Below, in pieces: positions 6,512 to 9,979 of a stretch of 9,979 nt of DNA (positions within the stretch are counted from its first letter, which is position 1; the number at the start of each line of letters is the position of its first letter). A program made the translations under genes and the position numbers. The notes below the pieces were generated by a model. The model had not been told where the DNA came from and made no database searches. It saw only the letters and a list, made by a program, of their open reading frames with translations. The stretch comes from Coriobacteriales bacterium. Lineage in GTDB: Bacteria > Actinomycetota > Coriobacteriia > Coriobacteriales > JAEZZM01. Location: assembly GCA_029983705.1 (NCBI GenBank), contig JASBYZ010000051.1, positions 1 through 9,979 on the forward strand, read 5' to 3'.

Positions 6512-7816
6512 ATGGCACGTAAGTCCTTTATAGTAAGCACACTTCTTACAGAACAGGCTAAATCTTTGCTTAAAGAAAGCGGAAGTCTTAAGGAGCGCCA
6601 AGCTAAAGGACTTAAGCGTGCCTTTGAAAAGCTTGGACCTCTCTTTATTAAACTTGGACAAATAATTTCTGTAAGATCAGAAGAGTTTCCAAAAGAGCTG
6701 GTAGAAGAGATGTCTACACTCCTAGACTCAACTCATCCTATAACATATGAAGAAATTGATAGTCTCATTTACAGTGAGTTTGGGCTTTTTGCAGACAAAA
6801 TATTTAATAAGTTCTCTTATGAGCCTATTGCCTCAGCATCTATTGCCCAGGTGCATACGGCTGAACTTAAAACAGACTATAGGTCCCCTTCAAGTAAAAC
6901 CATTAAAGCAGGCACTAAGCTTGCTATCAAAATAATCAAACCAGAGAGCAAAATACAAATCTCAAAAGACCTTGAGGCGCTTAAATCTCTAAGCCCTCTT
7001 ATAAATCGTTTAGGTATAGCCCAGCTCATCTCTCTTGATAGCTACCTGTTAGAGCTTGAGCGCTCCTTTGAACGCGAACTTGACCTGAGAAAGGAAGCCT
7101 ATTTTCAAGAACGATTTGGCTTTGACTTTAAGGATGACTCAAACATTATTTGTCCTCAAACTATTTGGCCGCTCAGCTGTAGTCACATCCTTACTATGAC
7201 CTATATAGAGGGCTATAAACTTAACGAAATTGACAAGCTCACTCACTTAGATGGCAGGGCACTTGCCATCTACGGTGCACAATCCTTTTTGCGACAAGTC
7301 TTTGAATTTGGGCGCTATCATGCAGACTTACACCCATCAAACATGCTTGTAACACCTGATGCTAAACTTGCCTATCTTGATTTTGGTATCGTGGGATTTT
7401 TATCTGAAACTGAGCGTCTGCATTTAGCCAAACTTTTTGCCGCCCTTATTTTTAAGGATCCAAAGCGAGCACTCAGCTCGGCAAAAGATTTGGGCTTTAA
7501 AATTCCCCAAGAGGCTGAAAAGCGTTTAGAAAAAGAAATTATTGCTCACATAAATAATTCTATACGTGCCGATAAGAGCCTTAACTTTGCAGAACTTGCA
7601 AAGTTACTCCTGCAAAGCTTTTATGCACACAAAGTTAAAATTCCAGATGGCTTTGGTGCCTTACTAAAATCTCTAGCAACGGTAGAAGGGGTTGCTCGCC
7701 AGCTTTATCCTGATATAAACATCTTAGAGATAGCTAGACCCTATATCGTGAGAAAAGAGCTTGCATCCCGCATGCAAGAAGCATTTAGTGCAGGAATACA
7801 AGCTCTACTAGTTTAA
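6512..7816 (+). CDS. ABC1/UbiB-family atypical kinase (soluble, short form)
   Basis: A 434-residue member of the ABC1/ADCK/UbiB atypical kinase family. Landmarks in order: the KxGQ motif K47-L-G-Q50 in GPLFIKLGQ, the alanine-rich nucleotide loop PIASASIAQVH (105-115), the ATP-binding lysine K140 in LAIKIIKP, the ExD motif E189-L-D191, the catalytic loop YHADLHPSN (269-277, D272 and N277), and the metal-binding DFG at 290-292. All catalytic residues are present, so ATP binding or hydrolysis is plausible. UbiB itself aids ubiquinone synthesis, but most members have no proven substrate, and no quinone gene is seen here. UbiB proteins are commonly about 540-560 residues with two C-terminal membrane helices; this one ends about 140 residues after DFG with no hydrophobic pair. 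A stretch of roughly 15 polar residues (120-135) separates the alanine-rich loop from the lysine. No Shine-Dalgarno is seen, so its translation probably depends on the small gene 6 bases upstream. Confidence 0.93.
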   Translation: MARKSFIVSTLLTEQAKSLLKESGSLKERQAKGLKRAFEKLGPLFIKLGQIISVRSEEFPKELVEEMSTLLDSTHPITYEEIDSLIYSEFGLFADKIFNKFSYEPIASASIAQVHTAELKTDYRSPSSKTIKAGTKLAIKIIKPESKIQISKDLEALKSLSPLINRLGIAQLISLDSYLLELERSFERELDLRKEAYFQERFGFDFKDDSNIICPQTIWPLSCSHILTMTYIEGYKLNEIDKLTHLDGRALAIYGAQSFLRQVFEFGRYHADLHPSNMLVTPDAKLAYLDFGIVGFLSETERLHLAKLFAALIFKDPKRALSSAKDLGFKIPQEAEKRLEKEIIAHINNSIRADKSLNFAELAKLLLQSFYAHKVKIPDGFGALLKSLATVEGVARQLYPDINILEIARPYIVRKELASRMQEAFSAGIQALLV

Positions 7817-7817
7817 T

Positions 7818-9979
7818 TTAAGCTCTTTGGCTTGCTCCACTTGCTCGCGTAACCTTATCAATTACTTTATTGTGTGCCTTCTCAACCTCTTCAGAGCTTA
7901 AGGTGTGATCACTTGATCGATACACCAGCTTATAGGCAAGTGATTTCTTGTTTTGCCCAAGCTTTTCTGCATCACGGTAAACGTCAAAAAGACGTACAGA
8001 CTCTAAAATTTTGCCTCCTGCAGAACTAATCATTTGTGCAATACGCTCCTGAGGCATGTCCTCATCAACCACAAAGGCAATATCCATTTCAACAGCTGGA
8101 AGCTTTGGAACATCCACGTAGTTGTAAGAGGTTTTTACCTGCTTTAATAAAGCATCTTGGTCAAGCTCAAAGGCTGCAACTGCACCCTCAATTTCAAAGT
8201 CTTTAAGCACGCGTGGATGAATCTCTCCAATCCAGCCCACCACAGCACCTGCAATTAGTATTTCACCTGCTCTACCTGGTTGAAGGTGAGTATATTCTTC
8301 AGGCTTTGCCTCACGTATTAATACTTTTTTGAGCTTTAAGCTAGAAATAATTTGCTCAACAATACCCTTTGCATCAAAGAAGTCTAGGGCACTAGCTTTT
8401 TCTGACCATGAGTCATCTTGCCACTTACCACTTAGCACTGCAGATACATAGGTCTTTTCTTTAGGCTGCTGCTTTGTGTCTTCTGCAAAAAATACCGTAC
8501 CCTGCTCATATAAGTGAACATTTTTTACTGAGTGAGCTTGGTTATGGGCAACAGACTTTAAAAGCCCTGGGATTAAACTCCTCCTCATAACAGCCTGCTC
8601 TTCACTCATGGGGTTGATGAGCTCAACAGCTAGCCCCTTACCGGTCTCAGGCATCTTTAAGCGCTCAAGATCATCTGCTGCAACAATAGAATACGTTACG
8701 GTTTCTGATAAGCCCAAAGATCTTAAGCTTTGTGCAATCTGGTTTTCAAGTTTTTGCTCCTCAGTTAAACCACCAAAGTGGTTTTGAGCTGCAGGAAGCG
8801 TTGAAAGAACACGCTCCATACCCCAGAGTCGAAGCACTTCTTCATAAAGATCTACCTCACGTTCAAGATCTGGTCTAAAGCTTGGGGTCTCTACCTCATA
8901 GCTGTGCTCACCAGTCTTTGTTACCTCGCAGCCTAAAAGCTCAAGGTAATGAGTGCCCTCTTCATCTTTAATATCTGCACCTACAAAGCTTCTAAGTCTA
9001 TCCATTCTAAGTGGAACAAGCTGTGGCTCGATTGGATTTTCAAAAACATCCACCTTGCCCAAGACTACCTCTCCCCCACAAACTTCTGCCATGAGGGAAG
9101 CAGCATAATCTGCAATCCATCCACACTGATTTTGGTCTACTCCACGCTCAAAACGAAGGGATGACTCTGAGAAGAGTTGGAGGTTTCTAGAAGTTCTTGA
9201 GGTATGTGGGCTTGAAAAAGAAGCGGTCTCTAAGAATACCGTTGTAGTCGTATCGCTTACCTCAGACTCAAGTCCTCCCATAACCCCTGCAAGAGCAAGT
9301 GCTTTGCCCGAGACCTTATCGCCAATAACAGTCATATCCTCAATAAGCTCACGCTCTTGATTATCGAGGGTTGTAAGCTTCTCGCCTGATCTAGCTGGTC
9401 TTACTACAATCTCAGCCTTATCGCTTGCATCCTTTGTGAGCGCATCATAGTCAAAGGCGTGAAGGGGCTGGCCTAATAAAAAGAGGATGTAGTTTGTTAC
9501 GTCAACCACGTTGTTAATAGGGCGAGCGCCAAACTTTGTGACCTCATGTGCAAGCCACTCAGGAGATGGACCAACTTTAACGTTTTTGATAATACGAGCT
9601 ACATAACGATGACATCTACCAGGCTCTTCAATCTCAACGGAGACAAGTTGATTGATATCGCTTGCGCTATCTTCTTTAAGCTCACGAGGGGCAAGTCCAA
9701 AAGGCGTATCTAAGATAGCACCAACCTCACGAGCAATACCATACAAAGAAAGCTGGTCAGGTCTGTTTGGAGTAGGCTCAAGCTCTAAAATGTAGTCTGA
9801 AAGCTTTGCATACTGCGCAAAAGGCATACCAATTGGTGCATCTTCAGGCAAAATCATAATGCCTTCATGGTCGGATGAAATACCCAGCTCTTTGCCTGAG
9901 CAGTTCATACCATTTGAAGCAACACCTCTGAGTTTTGACTTTTTAATCTTAAAGTCACCGGGAAGCACCGCGCCAATTT
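7818..9979 (-). CDS. pheT: Phenylalanyl-tRNA synthetase beta subunit (partial, N-terminus beyond window)
   Basis: The 3' part of pheT, about 719 residues of a protein normally near 800; the frame is open through 9979, so the true start lies outside. PheT pairs with PheS to charge tRNA-Phe and edits mischarged Tyr. Counting from the GTG at 9968, the end of the tRNA-binding OB domain (LPGDFKIKKSKLRGVASNGM) occupies about 1-55. The B3/B4 editing domain spans about 110-275, with FGARPINNVVDVTNYI and LAGVMGG. The B5 domain (about 320-390) contains SFRPDLEREVDLYEEVLR. A catalytic-like core follows to about 600, and the ferredoxin-fold anticodon-binding domain ends the protein (about 622-714, starting near PKLPAVEMDIAF). 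No frameshift or missing domain is seen. It converges on the kinase gene with one base between stops. pheS would be expected just beyond the right edge. Confidence 0.97.
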   Translation of the reverse strand, partial: IGAVLPGDFKIKKSKLRGVASNGMNCSGKELGISSDHEGIMILPEDAPIGMPFAQYAKLSDYILELEPTPNRPDQLSLYGIAREVGAILDTPFGLAPRELKEDSASDINQLVSVEIEEPGRCHRYVARIIKNVKVGPSPEWLAHEVTKFGARPINNVVDVTNYILFLLGQPLHAFDYDALTKDASDKAEIVVRPARSGEKLTTLDNQERELIEDMTVIGDKVSGKALALAGVMGGLESEVSDTTTTVFLETASFSSPHTSRTSRNLQLFSESSLRFERGVDQNQCGWIADYAASLMAEVCGGEVVLGKVDVFENPIEPQLVPLRMDRLRSFVGADIKDEEGTHYLELLGCEVTKTGEHSYEVETPSFRPDLEREVDLYEEVLRLWGMERVLSTLPAAQNHFGGLTEEQKLENQIAQSLRSLGLSETVTYSIVAADDLERLKMPETGKGLAVELINPMSEEQAVMRRSLIPGLLKSVAHNQAHSVKNVHLYEQGTVFFAEDTKQQPKEKTYVSAVLSGKWQDDSWSEKASALDFFDAKGIVEQIISSLKLKKVLIREAKPEEYTHLQPGRAGEILIAGAVVGWIGEIHPRVLKDFEIEGAVAAFELDQDALLKQVKTSYNYVDVPKLPAVEMDIAFVVDEDMPQERIAQMISSAGGKILESVRLFDVYRDAEKLGQNKKSLAYKLVYRSSDHTLSSEEVEKAHNKVIDKVTRASGASQRA

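Noticed and set aside
6747..6935. A 62-residue plus-strand frame inside the ABC1 kinase.
   Set aside because: It is a +1 shadow of a gene with all family motifs.
7820..7833. Possible small hairpin AAGC/GCTT at the convergent junction.
   Set aside because: The stem is only 4 base pairs with no T-run, too weak to call a terminator.
8949..9164. A 71-residue plus-strand frame opposite pheT.
   Set aside because: It is antisense to the B5 and editing-domain coding region, with no independent support.

Overview
The window comes from a low-GC bacterium and is almost fully coding. Only one gap of note exists, the 77 bases at 6105-6181 between two divergent transcription units. The style of the PheT tRNA-binding segment, the modest GC content and a quinone-kinase homologue without membrane anchors suggest an anaerobic Gram-positive of the Coriobacteriia (Atopobium/Lancefieldella-like). 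This is a recollection-based inference of low to moderate confidence; a Negativicutes or other low-GC anaerobe is not excluded.

Positions 1-6104 (minus strand) hold a tightly packed nucleotide-sugar/glycan operon that runs off the left edge. In transcription order it encodes: a WbpE/WlbC-type 3-aminotransferase, a GT4-like glycosyltransferase, a WlbA/WbpB-type 3-dehydrogenase, a WbpA-type UDP-HexNAc 6-dehydrogenase, a WbpD/WlbB-type N-acetyltransferase with a C-terminal zinc ribbon, and the first 284 codons of a second, different DegT/DnrJ/EryC1/StrS aminotransferase. Neighbouring genes overlap by 13, 10 or 4 bases or are separated by 2-3 bases, so they are probably co-transcribed and translationally coupled. 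Four of the six form the complete set that turns UDP-GlcNAc into UDP-2,3-diacetamido-2,3-dideoxy-glucuronic acid: oxidation at C6 (WbpA), oxidation at C3 (WlbA), transamination at C3 (WbpE) and N-acetylation (WbpD). The 2-epimerase (WbpI/WlbD) that would give the manno isomer is not in the window. The glycosyltransferase may use this sugar, and the last aminotransferase points to a second amino sugar in the same glycan.

Positions 6182-7816 (plus strand) hold a two-gene unit: a 107-residue protein ending in a very regular coiled coil, then a 434-residue ABC1/UbiB-family atypical kinase without the usual C-terminal membrane helices. A perfect TATAAT lies upstream. The pair is the least explained part of the window.

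Positions 7818-9979 (minus strand) hold the 3' part of pheT, the phenylalanyl-tRNA synthetase beta subunit. It converges on the kinase gene with a single base between the two stop codons. No tRNA, rRNA, CRISPR array, insertion sequence or clear intrinsic terminator was seen.
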